A model generated the notes under the pieces. The model saw nothing but the letters and a program-made list of their open reading frames with translations. It ran no database searches and was not told the DNA's origin. Shown in pieces: positions 34,587 to 43,850 of a stretch of 64,000 nucleotides of DNA. The stretch comes from Mesorhizobium sp. Root102. GTDB taxonomy: Bacteria; Pseudomonadota; Alphaproteobacteria; Rhizobiales; Rhizobiaceae. Every line of letters starts with the position of its first letter. The first letter of the stretch is position 1. The stretch spans positions 62,001 through 126,000 of the forward strand of contig NZ_LMCP01000044.1 in the NCBI RefSeq assembly GCF_001425625.1. The letters are read 5' to 3'. A program made the translations under genes and the position numbers.

Positions 34587-36173
34587 TCAATACCCAAGCG
34601 CCAAACCATCCTTGCGCGGATCGGAGGCGCCGGTCAGCGTTCCCTTCTCCCAGTCGATCAGCACTGCCTGCCCGCCGCCCAGCGGATGATGCGGCTCGGC
34701 TGTGCGATGGCCGCGCCGTCGCAAGCCCTCGATCGCCTCGGCGGGAATGCCACGCTCGGCCTCCACGGCGTCGTCATTGTAAAACACCCTGGGTGCATCC
34801 AGCGCCTGCTGCGGATCCATGCCGAAGTCGATCATGTTGGTGAGCAGATGGACATGCCCGAACGGCTGGTAGCCGCCACCCATGACGCCGAAGGGCATAA
34901 CGACGCGGCCGTTCCTGGTTGCCATGCCCGGCATGATCGTGTGCATCGGCCGCTTGCCGGGTGCGATCGCGTTCGGGTGCGCCGGGTCGAGGCGGAAGCT
35001 GGAGCCGCGGTTCTGGAGCACGACGCCGGTCTTGGGGCCGACCACGCCGCTGCCGAACGAATAATAGGTCGAGTTGATGAAAGAGACCGCGTTGCGGTCG
35101 CGGTCGACGATGGAGATGTAGACCGTATCGCTGCCGGGCAGGTCCACGCGCGGCAGATGCGTCATGGCGTGGTCGCGGTCGATCTCGGCGCGCAGCCGGT
35201 CGGCATAGGCGCCGGACAGGAGCTGCTTGACCGGCACCCGAACATGATCCTGGTCGGCGACATAGCGGTCGCGGTCGCTGTAAGCCAGCCGCCCGGCCTC
35301 GATCTCCAGATGCAGGCGCTCGGCGCCATTCGGGTCGAGCCCGCCAAGCTTGAAGCCCGACAGCACGTTCAGCATCAAAAGCGCCGTCAGGCCCTGATTG
35401 TTCGGCGGCATCTGATGGATCTCATGGCCGCCATAGGCGGTGCTGACCGGCGCCACATAGTCGCCTTTGGTCGCGGCAAAATCCTCGGCCGAATGAAGCC
35501 CACCCAGTTCGTTGAGCCGGCTAATGATATCGTCGGCGACAGCGCCTTCGTAGAATCCAGCCCTGCCTTGTTTAGCGATGATCCGCAAGGTGGCGGCGAG
35601 TTCCGGCTGACGGTGGAGGTCACCGGCCATCGGCGCCTTGCCGCCGGGCAGGAAGATGCGCGCGGCATGCTCGTCGGCCGACAGGTCGGTTTCCGGTTCG
35701 GCCCAGTCGAAGGCGACGCGGTCATGCACGACATAACCGTTTTCGGCATAATGGATGGCCGGCGCCAGCGCCTCGGCAAGGCCCTTGCGGCCATGGTCTT
35801 CGAGCAGTCGGCTCCAGGCGTCGACGGCACCCGGCACGGTGACCGCATGCGGGCCCTGCAGCGGGATGCGGTCGAAGCCTTTTTCCAGATACCAGTCGAC
35901 CGTCGCCCTGGCCGGCGCCCGCCCCGAGCCGTTGAATGCCAGCACATTGCCTTGTCCTGCCGGGCTGTAGAGCACGAAGCAGTCGCCGCCGATGCCGGTC
36001 GATTGCGGTTCGACCACGCCCTGCACGGCGGCGGCGCAGACCGCTGCATCCATGGCGTTGCCGCCTGAGCGCAGCATCTCGATGGCGGCAAGGGTTGCAA
36101 GCGGATGCGATGTGGCTGCCATCGCTTCCGTGGCACGAACCGGCGAGCGGCCGGGAAACTGGAAATCACGCAT
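34587..36173 (-). CDS. ggt: Gamma-glutamyltransferase family protein
   Basis: The 528-residue Ntn-hydrolase precursor would self-cleave at a Thr to give large and small subunits. The small-subunit start is probably the Thr in GSDTVYISIVDRDRNAVSFINSTYYSFGSG; before it lie AATSHPLATLAAIEMLRSGGNAMDAAVCAAAVQGVVEPQSTGIGGDCF and after it PMHTIMPGM and FGVMGGGYQPFGH. No signal peptide is visible from the ATG at 36173, so it is probably cytoplasmic. It would cleave gamma-glutamyl compounds such as glutathione. It lies downstream of, and on the same strand as, an amino-acid-type importer, suggesting uptake and breakdown of one compound. Confidence 0.92.
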   Translation of the reverse strand: MRDFQFPGRSPVRATEAMAATSHPLATLAAIEMLRSGGNAMDAAVCAAAVQGVVEPQSTGIGGDCFVLYSPAGQGNVLAFNGSGRAPARATVDWYLEKGFDRIPLQGPHAVTVPGAVDAWSRLLEDHGRKGLAEALAPAIHYAENGYVVHDRVAFDWAEPETDLSADEHAARIFLPGGKAPMAGDLHRQPELAATLRIIAKQGRAGFYEGAVADDIISRLNELGGLHSAEDFAATKGDYVAPVSTAYGGHEIHQMPPNNQGLTALLMLNVLSGFKLGGLDPNGAERLHLEIEAGRLAYSDRDRYVADQDHVRVPVKQLLSGAYADRLRAEIDRDHAMTHLPRVDLPGSDTVYISIVDRDRNAVSFINSTYYSFGSGVVGPKTGVVLQNRGSSFRLDPAHPNAIAPGKRPMHTIMPGMATRNGRVVMPFGVMGGGYQPFGHVHLLTNMIDFGMDPQQALDAPRVFYNDDAVEAERGIPAEAIEGLRRRGHRTAEPHHPLGGGQAVLIDWEKGTLTGASDPRKDGLALGY

Positions 36174-36303
36174 TCTGTCTTTGTATCCCTTGGTCTGATG
36201 GATGCGACATTGCCGCCATGGCGTAACACGACACTGCAACGGATCGCTTCGACTTCTCGACACTGCGCATTTTGCCAATTCTACTCGTTATGCCAGACGC
36301 GTA

Positions 36304-36996
36304 TCAGGCTCGGACCCGATAGGGCGTTAGCCAGGTTTCCAGCGTGTTCAGTGCCGAGATGATCGTGAAATTGATTGTGAGATAGATCGCGCCCGCGGCC
36401 ACGAAAACCTCTACGGCGCGATAGGTCTGCGAAATGAGCCCCTGGGCGATGCCCGTCACTTCCATCAGGGTGACGATCGATGCAAGCGACGTGCCCTTTA
36501 CCATGAGGATGATCTCGTTGCTGTAGCTCGGTATGGCTTGGCGCAGCGCCAAAGGCAGAACGACGAGGCGCAGGGTCTGGAGCCGTGTCATGCCGAAGGC
36601 AGAGGCCGCCTCGACAAGGCCGCGCGGCACACCCTGTATCGCACCCCGCAGGATTTCGCTGCCATAGGCGGCGGTATTGAGACTGAGCGCGATGATGGCG
36701 CACCAATAGGGCTCGCGAAACAGCCACCAGAGCCCAACTGCCTGAAGTGTGGGGCGGAACTGGCCGAGGCCGTAATAGATGAGGAATATCTGGACGAGCA
36801 ATGGCGTGCCGCGAAAGACGGCAACGAAGGAGCGTATGGGCCAGACCAGCATCCGATGGTTTCCCTGCTGCGCCAGTGCGAGCAACAGGGCCAAGGCAAA
36901 GCCTATTCCGATCGACAACCCCGCAAGTTGCAAGGTTAACGGCAAGCCGGAGAGAAGGGTGGGAATGATCTCTACAAAGAAGGCGAAGTCGATCAT
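36304..36996 (-). CDS. Polar amino-acid ABC transporter permease, HisM-like
   Basis: The 230-residue permease has the His/Glu/Gln/Arg type pattern LPLTLQLAGLSIGIGFALALLLALA, FVAVFRGTPLLVQIFLIYYGLGQF, and the EAA loop LVEAASAFGMTRLQTLRLVVLPLALRQAIPSYSNEIILMVKGTSLAS. The ATG at 36996 overlaps the stop of the HisQ-like gene as ATGA; a GTG seven codons upstream is less likely. It pairs with that gene to form the membrane channel. Confidence 0.93.
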   Translation of the reverse strand: MIDFAFFVEIIPTLLSGLPLTLQLAGLSIGIGFALALLLALAQQGNHRMLVWPIRSFVAVFRGTPLLVQIFLIYYGLGQFRPTLQAVGLWWLFREPYWCAIIALSLNTAAYGSEILRGAIQGVPRGLVEAASAFGMTRLQTLRLVVLPLALRQAIPSYSNEIILMVKGTSLASIVTLMEVTGIAQGLISQTYRAVEVFVAAGAIYLTINFTIISALNTLETWLTPYRVRA

Positions 36997-37706
36997 GCGT
37001 GGACCATGCCTCGCCACGCCCGTGCCTCGCCGTAGCGGAAGACCGATCCGGTCACGGTAGCGATGAGGAAATACAGCGTCGCGGCTGCTATATAGAAGAC
37101 GAAGGGCTCCCGCATCGATCCCGCGCCGATCTGAGATTGCCGCATCAATTCCACCAAGCCGATCACGGAGATCAAGGCCGAGTCCTTGAGCACAAGCTGC
37201 CAGACATTTCCGAGACCCGGCAGCGCGTGCCGCATCAGTTGAGGCACGATGACGAGGCGCAGCGATTGGAACCGGGACAAGCCGAGCGCCTTGCTAGCCT
37301 CAAACTGGCCGAGATCGACGGCGAGATACGCTCCGCGATAGACCTCGGCTTGATAGGCGCCCGAAATGATGCCGATCGCCAGGACGCCAGTCGCAAATGT
37401 CGGCAGCCCGACGAAGCCTGCGCTGCCGAAGAATTTGCCGATCTCAGTCAATGCTATGCTGCCGCCGTAGTAAAGCAGGTAGATCGTCAACAGATCGGGC
37501 ACACCCCTGAACACCGTGCCATAGCCCTTGGCGACCCATGACGGCAAAGCTCTCGTGGAGAGCCGGCCTCCTGCTGCAACCGCGCCGAAGAGAGCGCCGA
37601 GCAGGAAGCCGAGGACTGACAGCGCAAATGTCACGCCAGCTGCCAGCAGCAGGGCTCCGCCCCAGCCACCCTTGCCCACGGAAAGGATATGGAGTGTGTC
37701 CGTCAT
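36993..37706 (-). CDS. Polar amino-acid ABC transporter permease, HisQ-like
   Basis: The 237-residue permease has GALFGAVAAGGRLSTRALPSWVAKGYGTVFRGVPDLLTIYLLYYGGS and the EAA loop FEASKALGLSRFQSLRLVIVPQLMRHALPGLGNVWQLVLKDSALISVIG, typical of HisQ/OccQ opine- and arginine-type importers. About five transmembrane segments are visible. It sits 75 bases after the binding-protein gene. No ATPase gene is found in the cluster. Confidence 0.93.
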   Translation of the reverse strand: MTDTLHILSVGKGGWGGALLLAAGVTFALSVLGFLLGALFGAVAAGGRLSTRALPSWVAKGYGTVFRGVPDLLTIYLLYYGGSIALTEIGKFFGSAGFVGLPTFATGVLAIGIISGAYQAEVYRGAYLAVDLGQFEASKALGLSRFQSLRLVIVPQLMRHALPGLGNVWQLVLKDSALISVIGLVELMRQSQIGAGSMREPFVFYIAAATLYFLIATVTGSVFRYGEARAWRGMVHA

Positions 37707-37781
37707 GTGAAACCTGATCTTTCAGCACGGCACCCGGCCGATCGGTTGATACCAACCGGCCCGACAGAACACACAACATGG

Positions 37782-38633
37782 CTACTTGACCGGTGTCACG
37801 TCCGTTTTCACCCATTTTTCCGAGATGCGTTTAATGGTCCCGTCGGCAATGGCGGCGCTGATCGCGTCGTTCAGCATTTCCTTGAGCTTGGCGTCTTCCT
37901 TCCTGAGTCCCGCACCCGTTCCGGCGCCGAACAAGCCGCCGACAAAGCCCGGACCTGCAACCGTGAAGCCCGAGAATTCGGGTTTTGCGAGCGTCGCGGC
38001 GAGCGCTGTCTTCTGAGCGAATATTGCATCGATGCGGCCTGCGGCCAGATCGAGATCGTGCTGCTCGGTCGTCTTGTATTCGCGAATCTCCACCGTGTCG
38101 CCGAAGTATTTCTTGAGGAATTCGAGCATGGCCGTGGCCGCCTGGACACCGACTACCTTGCCCTTCAGCAAGGGCTTCAACTTGTCGACCGCGGCCTTGG
38201 AAGCAGCCTCATCGTCCAGTTTGAATTTCTCGGTCGAAGCGCCGAGCTTCCCCAGATCGCTATCCTTGGCGGCTGCGAACCCGCCCGGGTCGATCGCATA
38301 AGGCTGGGTGAAGTCGATGGTCTCGAGGCGTTTCGGCGTGATGAACATGCTGGCCATGATCACATCGAACTTGCCTACCTTCAGCGAAGGAATAAGTCCG
38401 TCCCAGTCCTGAGCGATGATGGTGCATTTGACCTTCATCCGCTCGCAAAGATTGTTGGCGAGTTCGATCTCCAGTCCGTCGAGCTTGCCGTCTGCATTGG
38501 TGAAGTTCCACGGAGCGTAGGCGCCCTCCGTGGCGATGGTTATGGCCTTGGGCGCGTCCTCGGCCAATGCGGTGTGCATGAAGCCGAACATGCTGAGTGC
38601 GGCCGCAACTGCGGCCAAACGACAAACTTTCAT
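37782..38633 (-). CDS. Polar amino-acid / opine-type substrate-binding protein
   Basis: The 283-residue periplasmic protein has a signal peptide (MKVCRLAAVAAALSMFGFMHTALA) and the SBP family 3 fold: ITIATEGAYAPWNFTNADGKLDGLEIELANNLCERMKVKCTIIAQDWDGLIPSLKVGKFDVIMASMFITPKR, later GKVVGVQAATAMLEFLKKYFGDTVEIREYKTTEQHDLDLAAGRIDAIFA. The sequence is close to the octopine/nopaline and arginine binding proteins OccT/NocT. A long stretch between residues about 115 and 160 (LGKLGASTEKFKLDDEAASKAAVDKLKPLLK) matches the insert of that group. It heads the two-permease unit and lies downstream of a GntR gene. Confidence 0.92.
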   Translation of the reverse strand: MKVCRLAAVAAALSMFGFMHTALAEDAPKAITIATEGAYAPWNFTNADGKLDGLEIELANNLCERMKVKCTIIAQDWDGLIPSLKVGKFDVIMASMFITPKRLETIDFTQPYAIDPGGFAAAKDSDLGKLGASTEKFKLDDEAASKAAVDKLKPLLKGKVVGVQAATAMLEFLKKYFGDTVEIREYKTTEQHDLDLAAGRIDAIFAQKTALAATLAKPEFSGFTVAGPGFVGGLFGAGTGAGLRKEDAKLKEMLNDAISAAIADGTIKRISEKWVKTDVTPVK

Positions 38634-38723
38634 GTGGTTCCCCTTTTTTGATAGGCTGATCGATCTGTTCCTACGTCCGGCCGCATTGTCGGTTCGAGGC
38701 CATTCTTGTCCGGCCGGCGTTCG

Positions 38724-39395
38724 TCACCGGCTCGGACTCACGAACTCGGCCAGCATCGGTGCTGTGCTGAGAATATGATCCTGCATCACCTTTTCCGCGT
38801 GAAGTTCGTCGCCTGAACGCAAGGCCGCGATCACGGCGGCATGCTCCTCGCGCGCAGAATGCGGCTTGTCACAGTCGTCGAACCAGATGCGCATGTAGGG
38901 CTCTATCACCACATGCAGCGCCGATATCTGGTGAATAAGCTTGGGCCTCCGGCTTAGCGCACAGATACGGCCATGGAATTCCTGGTGGCGGACCACCCAG
39001 TCGCTGCTGCCGCTCTGGCCCGCGCGTTCCATGCGCTCGAGCAGGCGCTCGAGGTCCTCGAACTCCTCCTCATCGGTCCGGGGCATCGCGAGCCTTACGG
39101 CCAGTCCCTCCAGAACCGAGCGAATTTCGAAAATCTCGTAAAGCTCATCGACCGTCAGGCCTGCGACCACGCATCCACGATTGGGCCGCAGAACCACCAG
39201 CCCGTCGGAGGCCAGGCGCCGAAAGGCTTCCCGCACCGGCATGCGACTCATGCCGATCTCGGCGGCAATCTCCTCCGGAATAAGCCTGTCGCCCGGTTTG
39301 TAGCGGCCGAGGCGAAGGGCTCTCTGAACGTGCCTGTACGCTTCTTCCTCAGCAGTGGCGGACATCTGTGGCTCTGCCGGAAAGGCCGCTGACAT
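38724..39395 (-). CDS. GntR-family regulator, FadR/FCD subfamily
   Basis: The 223-residue protein has an N-terminal winged helix (AYRHVQRALRLGRYKPGDRLIPEEIAAEIGMSRMPVREAFRRLASDGLVVLRPNRGCVV) and an all-helical FCD ligand domain (YEIFEIRSVLEGLAVRLAM, with metal-site residues in VVRHQEFHGRI and EEHAAVIAALRSGD). It is encoded 90 bases upstream of the amino-acid importer on the same strand and so may regulate it and ggt. The ATG at 39395 has AGGTG upstream; MSATAEE at 39365 is an alternative. Confidence 0.9.
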   Translation of the reverse strand: MSAAFPAEPQMSATAEEEAYRHVQRALRLGRYKPGDRLIPEEIAAEIGMSRMPVREAFRRLASDGLVVLRPNRGCVVAGLTVDELYEIFEIRSVLEGLAVRLAMPRTDEEEFEDLERLLERMERAGQSGSSDWVVRHQEFHGRICALSRRPKLIHQISALHVVIEPYMRIWFDDCDKPHSAREEHAAVIAALRSGDELHAEKVMQDHILSTAPMLAEFVSPSR

Positions 39396-39414
39396 GGGGC
39401 ACCTAAAAGTATTT

Positions 39415-39425
39415 TTGTATCCACG
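39415..39425. promoter_or_regulatory. Candidate GntR operator between the two GntR genes
   Basis: TTGTATCCACG, with a second GTAT immediately after (GTATCCACGTAT), lies 20 bases upstream of the minus-strand GntR start. It is a looser match to the FadR-type TTGT...ACNA pattern and lies in an AT-rich patch between the divergent regulators. Autoregulation is the simplest reading, by inference only. Confidence 0.3.
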
Positions 39426-39586
39426 TATTATCAAATCCGCATTTTATTTCATCGTCAATACCCCGGGGACACGTTCTGAAGCCGATACCGGTGCAGTGCA
39501 CCGCCGGCACGATCTATTTCGGGCCGGGCGAGTCTTTGGGATGGTGCCGCCCTGGGCGTGGCAAATCAGACGGGCTACGACTACAA

Positions 39587-40333
39587 ATGGGACGACAACT
39601 GGCTAAGCGCGAACCTGGAAACCAATCTGGGGCCAAGCAAACCAAAAATGCGCTGCGCGACTCGGTCTACTCCGCGCTCAAGGCGATGACGATTGTGACC
39701 GGCCAGATTCCGCCGGGCTCGCGCGTCACCGAAAACGACATCGCCGCGAAGCTGACTGTCAGCCGCACTCCGGTGCGCGAGGCCTTCAACCGCCTCGAGC
39801 GCGACGGCCTGGTCACCGGCCGGCCGCGCCAGGGCTATGTCGTCACCGAGTTCGACATCAACATGTTCCGCGAGGCCTTCGAGATCCGCGAGCTGCTCGA
39901 CGGCCATGCGACGGAACTGGTGGCAGCGGCGGCGACGGACCAGGACAAGGCACGGCTGCGCGCCATGCTGGCCGAATGCGAGCGGCTGGCCGCCATTCCG
40001 GAGCGTACCGCCAGGGAAAAATTCCAGGAGCTGGAAGTCGGCATCGACCTGCACCGCGTCATCGCTGAGATCAGCGGCAATGTCATGCTGCATGGCATGC
40101 AGTGCGGCATCCTCGACAAGTGCCAGCATTATGTGTGGACCGAGCTGCTCTGGCTGGACGAATGGAAGATCGCCCGCGACGAGCATGCCGAAATCGTCGA
40201 CGCCATCTGTGCCGGCGATGCCAGCCGTGCCGGCACGCTGGCGCGTGCCCATGTGCGGGGATCGCGTGACAATGTTTTGCGCCTGCTGCAGGCCAAGTCG
40301 GACTATCGGAATTTCCTCGCCAACGCGTCCTGA
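39587..40333 (+). CDS. GntR-family regulator, FadR/FCD subfamily
   Basis: The 248-residue protein has the winged helix ALRDSVYSALKAMTIVTGQIPPGSRVTENDIAAKLTVSRTPVREAFNRLERDGLVTGRPRQGYVV and an FCD domain (MFREAFEIRELLDGHATELVAAAA, DLHRVIAEISGN, DEHAEIVDAICAGDASRAGTLARAHV) with the usual His/Asp metal ligands. The start is uncertain: ATG 39587 has no ribosome site, and the frame is open further upstream to a GTG at 39491. The divergent partner is another GntR gene; the convergent neighbour is an SDR. Targets are unknown. Confidence 0.87.
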   Translation: MGRQLAKREPGNQSGAKQTKNALRDSVYSALKAMTIVTGQIPPGSRVTENDIAAKLTVSRTPVREAFNRLERDGLVTGRPRQGYVVTEFDINMFREAFEIRELLDGHATELVAAAATDQDKARLRAMLAECERLAAIPERTAREKFQELEVGIDLHRVIAEISGNVMLHGMQCGILDKCQHYVWTELLWLDEWKIARDEHAEIVDAICAGDASRAGTLARAHVRGSRDNVLRLLQAKSDYRNFLANAS

Positions 40334-40397
40334 GGGGCGAGGAGTTTGGGCGAGGCGTGCCCGCCGACTGAACCGACGACAAACGCCAACTGAGCCT

Positions 40398-41162
40398 TCA
40401 GCCCTTGCGCTCCTGAAGGCTGTTGCCGCCGTCGACCACCAGCAGGGCGCCGTTGACATAGCTGGCGCCTTCCGAGACCAGGAACACCACCGCCGCGGCC
40501 ACCTCGTCCGGCCGCCCGGCCCGCGCCGGCGGCGTATGCAGGGCGGCCTGCCGCTCCATCTCGCTCGTCGCCCCCGTTTCGATCCAGCCGGGGGCCACGG
40601 CGTTGGCCGTGATGCCGCTTTTCGCCACTTCGAGCGCCAGCGTGCGCGTCAGGCCGACCATGCCGGCCTTGGCGGCGGAATAGGCTGATGTGCCTTCGAA
40701 GGACACCAGCGGTCCGGTGACCGACGCCACATTGACGATGCGCCCGTAGCCCGCTTCGATCATCGCCGGCAGAAACGCCTTCGTAACGAGGAATGCCGTC
40801 TTCAGGCTGACGTCGATCCCCCGATCCCAGTCGGCCTCGGTCATGGCGAGGAACGCCTTGTCGACCGATGGCGATGCCAGCGAGCCCATGCCGGCATTGT
40901 TGACCAGTATATCGACCGCGCCGACATCCGCCCGCAGCCGCGCGACAGCAGCTGCGATGGTGAGATTGGCGACCACGGCTTTGGCATCGATGCCTTCGGC
41001 ACAAAGCTCAACGGCGCGATCGAGTACACGCGCGCTGGCACCGGTGAGGAAGACGGCATGGCCGGCGTGGCCAAGCTGCCGGGCAATGGCAAAGCCGATG
41101 CCGTCTGCCGCACCGGCCCCGGTGATGAGTGCGCGGCGGATGCTGGTAGGGGATATGGTCAA
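40398..41162 (-). CDS. SDR-family oxidoreductase
   Basis: The 254-residue NAD(P)-dependent short-chain dehydrogenase has an unusual cofactor loop GAGAADGIGFAIARQLG, then NNAGMGSLASPS, the catalytic Ser in VNVASVTGP, Tyr-Lys in YSAAKAGMVGLTRTLALEVA, and the ending YVNGALLVVDGGNSLQERKG. It is similar to 3-oxoacyl-ACP-reductase-like and polyol dehydrogenases. A TTG start at 41162 with CGGAG upstream is preferred; the frame remains open to about 41219. It converges with the GntR gene at 39587, which may control it. The substrate is unknown. Confidence 0.85.
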   Translation of the reverse strand: MTISPTSIRRALITGAGAADGIGFAIARQLGHAGHAVFLTGASARVLDRAVELCAEGIDAKAVVANLTIAAAVARLRADVGAVDILVNNAGMGSLASPSVDKAFLAMTEADWDRGIDVSLKTAFLVTKAFLPAMIEAGYGRIVNVASVTGPLVSFEGTSAYSAAKAGMVGLTRTLALEVAKSGITANAVAPGWIETGATSEMERQAALHTPPARAGRPDEVAAAVVFLVSEGASYVNGALLVVDGGNSLQERKG

Positions 41163-41782
41163 ACTAGGCTCCGCTGGTTTCCGCCTGTCCGGCGAGTGGA
41201 CAGCAGCGGCCGCAATCAACGAACCATAGCCTATGGATGGTTCTGGCGCGCCCGACAGGATGAACTGGGCACTCGTATGTCATCGTTTACGCTATCTAAT
41301 TTCTGTAGCCGCGGTCCGCTTTGGATGGAAACTTGCCATTTCCTTCGTCAATATCAAGGGGCAAGGAGCTCCAGTTTCCGACCTCAGCACCTCTAAGCGT
41401 GAACGTCTGGTGTGATGCCCGATGCGCGCGTTCGTAGTGTATCTCGCTGTTACATCGCGGCGACAAAAGCACCGCCACGGTGGCGTCAACCGGTTACCAA
41501 CGGCAGCAAATATCTCCGGCCTTCTGGGACTGGCGTGTCAGCGTTCCCAGAGGCTGCGTGGGCGTGTCGCCGGTTGGCTGTTAGCGCGACGACTGGATCG
41601 CTCCACGCCTCGCAAGCGGGATAGCGAAATCTCGTGAAGACAAGGTCAAGCTGCGTTCTCCGTTCTGAATCGGCGACGGGCGGCAGCTGGGAGAGATGGA
41701 TGCCATGCATGTTGGGCGTCTGGAAGTTGGCGGGGCATGGGCGCGAGGCAGTCCGCGTGCACGCGCCTGGCAGGGCGGTGCA
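41163..41782. other. 620-base region without a convincing gene
   Basis: Only short ORFs of 60-130 codons occur, none with protein-like sequence. Features seen: a perfect CCATAG-c-CTATGG palindrome at 41224-41236, the tRNA-end-like sequence at 41244, and more AT-rich DNA at about 41278-41400 than the flanks. The region could be the left edge of an inserted segment. The promoter of the adenylate cyclase gene should lie near its right end. Confidence 0.5.
41244..41255. other. Possible attachment-site remnant (copy of the tRNA-Arg 3' end)
   Basis: TGGCGCGCCCGA is identical, in the same orientation, to the 3' end (including CCA) of the tRNA-Arg gene at 43851-43862. The next bases (CAGGATGAACT) also resemble the tRNA (AGAGATTCGAACT) with changes. 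A direct repeat of a tRNA 3' end at this distance is the layout left by tRNA-targeted integration. There is no integrase gene between the copies, so the call is tentative. Confidence 0.35.
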
Positions 41783-43528
41783 ATGACCGCGCAGCGCCGC
41801 CTCGCAGCGATCCTGGCTTGCGACGTGGTCGGCTATTCGCGCCTGATGGAGCGCGACGAGCGCGGCACGCTCGAGCGGCTCAAGACATACCGCAAGGACC
41901 TCCTCGAACCGCTGGTCTCCGAGCATCAGGGCCGGATCGTCAAGCTCACCGGCGACGGCATGCTGTGCGAGTTCGCGAGCGTCGTCAACGCGGTGACCTC
42001 GGCGATGGCGATCCAGCAGGCTTTGGCAGAACACGAGGCGGAGACGCCCGAGGAGGAGCGGATTCGCTTCCGCATCGGCGTCAATCTCGGCGACGTGGTC
42101 TGCGAGGAGGACGGCGACATCTACGGCGACGGTGTCAACATCGCCGCCCGCCTCGAAAACATCGCCGATCCCGGGGCCGTGGTCGTCTCGGGCACCGCCT
42201 ACGACCACCTTCAGGGCAAGCTCGACTGCGGCTTCACGCCGCTCGGCGAACTGCGCCTCAAGAACATCGAGCGGCCTGTGCGCGCCTATCGCGTCGAGAC
42301 CGACGCCACAGCCTCGGTGGCTGCACCGCCTCCCCTGCCTGCGAAACCCTCGATCGCGGTTCTGCCTTTCACCAACATGAGCGGCGACCCCGACCAGGAA
42401 TACTTCGCCGACGGACTGGTGGAGGACATCATCACGGGATTGAGCCGGGTGAACTCCTTCTTCGTGATCGCCCGCAACTCGTCCTTCACCTACAAGGGCC
42501 GAGCGGTGGACCTGCGCCAGGTCGGGCGCGAGCTGGGCGTCCGCTACGTGCTCGAAGGGAGCATCCGCAGAGCAGGATCGCGGGTGCGTATCAGCGGGCA
42601 GCTGGTGGACGCGATCAGTGGGCACCATGTCTGGACCGACCGCTTCGAGGGCGACGTGAGCGACATCTTCGACCTGCAGGACAAGGTGACCGAGAGCGTC
42701 GTCGGTGCGGTCGAGCCGAGCATCCGGCTGGAGGAGATCAAGCAGGCGCGCATGAAGCCTACCGACTACATCGGTGCCTACGACCTCTACCTTCGTGCGC
42801 TGCCGCGCTTCTACAGCATGACGCGCGAAGGCTTCGCCGACGTGCGCCGGCTCACCAACGAGGCGCTCAGCATCGACCCAGGCTTCACCCTGGCGAAGGC
42901 ACTCGGTGCCTATATCCGCAGCCTGTCCGTGAGTCAGTGCTGGCACGAGCCCGACGATATCCGCGTCGCCGTGCGCATGGCCCGCGAGGTATTGGCGGAC
43001 GCGCGAGACGACCCGACAAGCTTGCGTTTTGCCGCGCAGGTGATCGCCTACAGCGCCAAGGATTACGAGACGGCGCTGCACACGATCGAACGGTCCCTGC
43101 TCCTCAACCCCAATTCGGCGCAGGGCTATACGGGCAGCGGCTGGGTGAACGCCCATTCCGGCCGCTCCCTCGTCGCGATCGAGCACTTCCACAGGGCAAT
43201 GCGGCTGAGCCCGGTCGACCCCGAGAAGGGCATCGCGCTCTCCGGCATCGGGATGAGCTACCTGATGCTCGAACGCTACGAGGAAGCGCTGGCTTGGGGA
43301 GAACGAGCGCTGCGCGAGATGCCGAATTACGGCTCCTCGCACCGGGTGGTGATCATGGCGCTGGTCAAACTCAATCGGCCGGACGAAGCGCAGGCGGCGG
43401 CGCGGCGGCTGATGGAGGCGTTCCCGACCTACACGCTCGGCCTGCAGACGCAGATCAACCCGTGGCGGGACAAGGTGTTCGCCGAGCGCTACGTCGAGGC
43501 GCTGGGTATTGCCGGCGTGCCGGCGTGA
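41783..43528 (+). CDS. Class III adenylate/guanylate cyclase with TolB-like and TPR regions
   Basis: The 581-residue protein has an N-terminal class III cyclase homology domain (about 1-170): LAAILACDVVGYSRLMERDE with the first metal Asp, LTGDGMLCEFASVVNAV with the second, RIGVNLGDVVCEEDGDIYGDGVNIAARLE and a dimer-type ending. A linker leads to the segment PSIAVLPFTNMSGDPDQEYFADGLVEDIITGLSRV typical of rhizobial cyclases, then tetratricopeptide-like helices (about 380-570). No membrane segment is seen. It probably makes cAMP in response to protein partners. The ATG at 41783 has AGGGCGG upstream and gives the conserved N-terminus; upstream codons look random. Confidence 0.92.
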   Translation: MTAQRRLAAILACDVVGYSRLMERDERGTLERLKTYRKDLLEPLVSEHQGRIVKLTGDGMLCEFASVVNAVTSAMAIQQALAEHEAETPEEERIRFRIGVNLGDVVCEEDGDIYGDGVNIAARLENIADPGAVVVSGTAYDHLQGKLDCGFTPLGELRLKNIERPVRAYRVETDATASVAAPPPLPAKPSIAVLPFTNMSGDPDQEYFADGLVEDIITGLSRVNSFFVIARNSSFTYKGRAVDLRQVGRELGVRYVLEGSIRRAGSRVRISGQLVDAISGHHVWTDRFEGDVSDIFDLQDKVTESVVGAVEPSIRLEEIKQARMKPTDYIGAYDLYLRALPRFYSMTREGFADVRRLTNEALSIDPGFTLAKALGAYIRSLSVSQCWHEPDDIRVAVRMAREVLADARDDPTSLRFAAQVIAYSAKDYETALHTIERSLLLNPNSAQGYTGSGWVNAHSGRSLVAIEHFHRAMRLSPVDPEKGIALSGIGMSYLMLERYEEALAWGERALREMPNYGSSHRVVIMALVKLNRPDEAQAAARRLMEAFPTYTLGLQTQINPWRDKVFAERYVEALGIAGVPA

Positions 43529-43850
43529 TCGTCGCGTTTGCAAAGACGCCCTCTCCTGCGCATCACGTCCGGCCAGGCGACGCCCCTTGATCCCGCGTCG
43601 CTTCTGGAAGGATAGTTCTCTGGCCGGCTTTGTCCGAGGACTGAGCGCGTAGAGCAGCTGTGAACAGCCGGCGAGCTCTCTGTTGGGTTTGCGTCGACTT
43701 CCGGTTTCCACCCTGACGAGACCTACCGACGGTCCAGACAAATGTCGCCTTCGGGTCATTGTCGCAAGTTCAGCCGAGGACGGGCGAGTTTCTGCTTGGA
43801 ATCGGAACGCCGACCCCAGTACCCGGTTTTGTTCTGGAATGGCGGAAATT
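43529..43850. other. Intergenic region between the cyclase gene and tRNA-Arg
   Basis: These 322 bases contain no supported ORF. I see only small self-complementary patches (for example around CAGCTGTGAACAGCCGGCGAGCTC) and no U-tract terminator. If the cyclase block is an island, this is its tRNA-proximal edge. Confidence 0.5.

Noticed and set aside
39480..39586. Protein-like text (GYDYKWDDNWLSANLE) in another frame over the GntR start
   Set aside because: It is short, lacks a start and ribosome site, and overlaps the GntR coding region; I cannot link it to a family.
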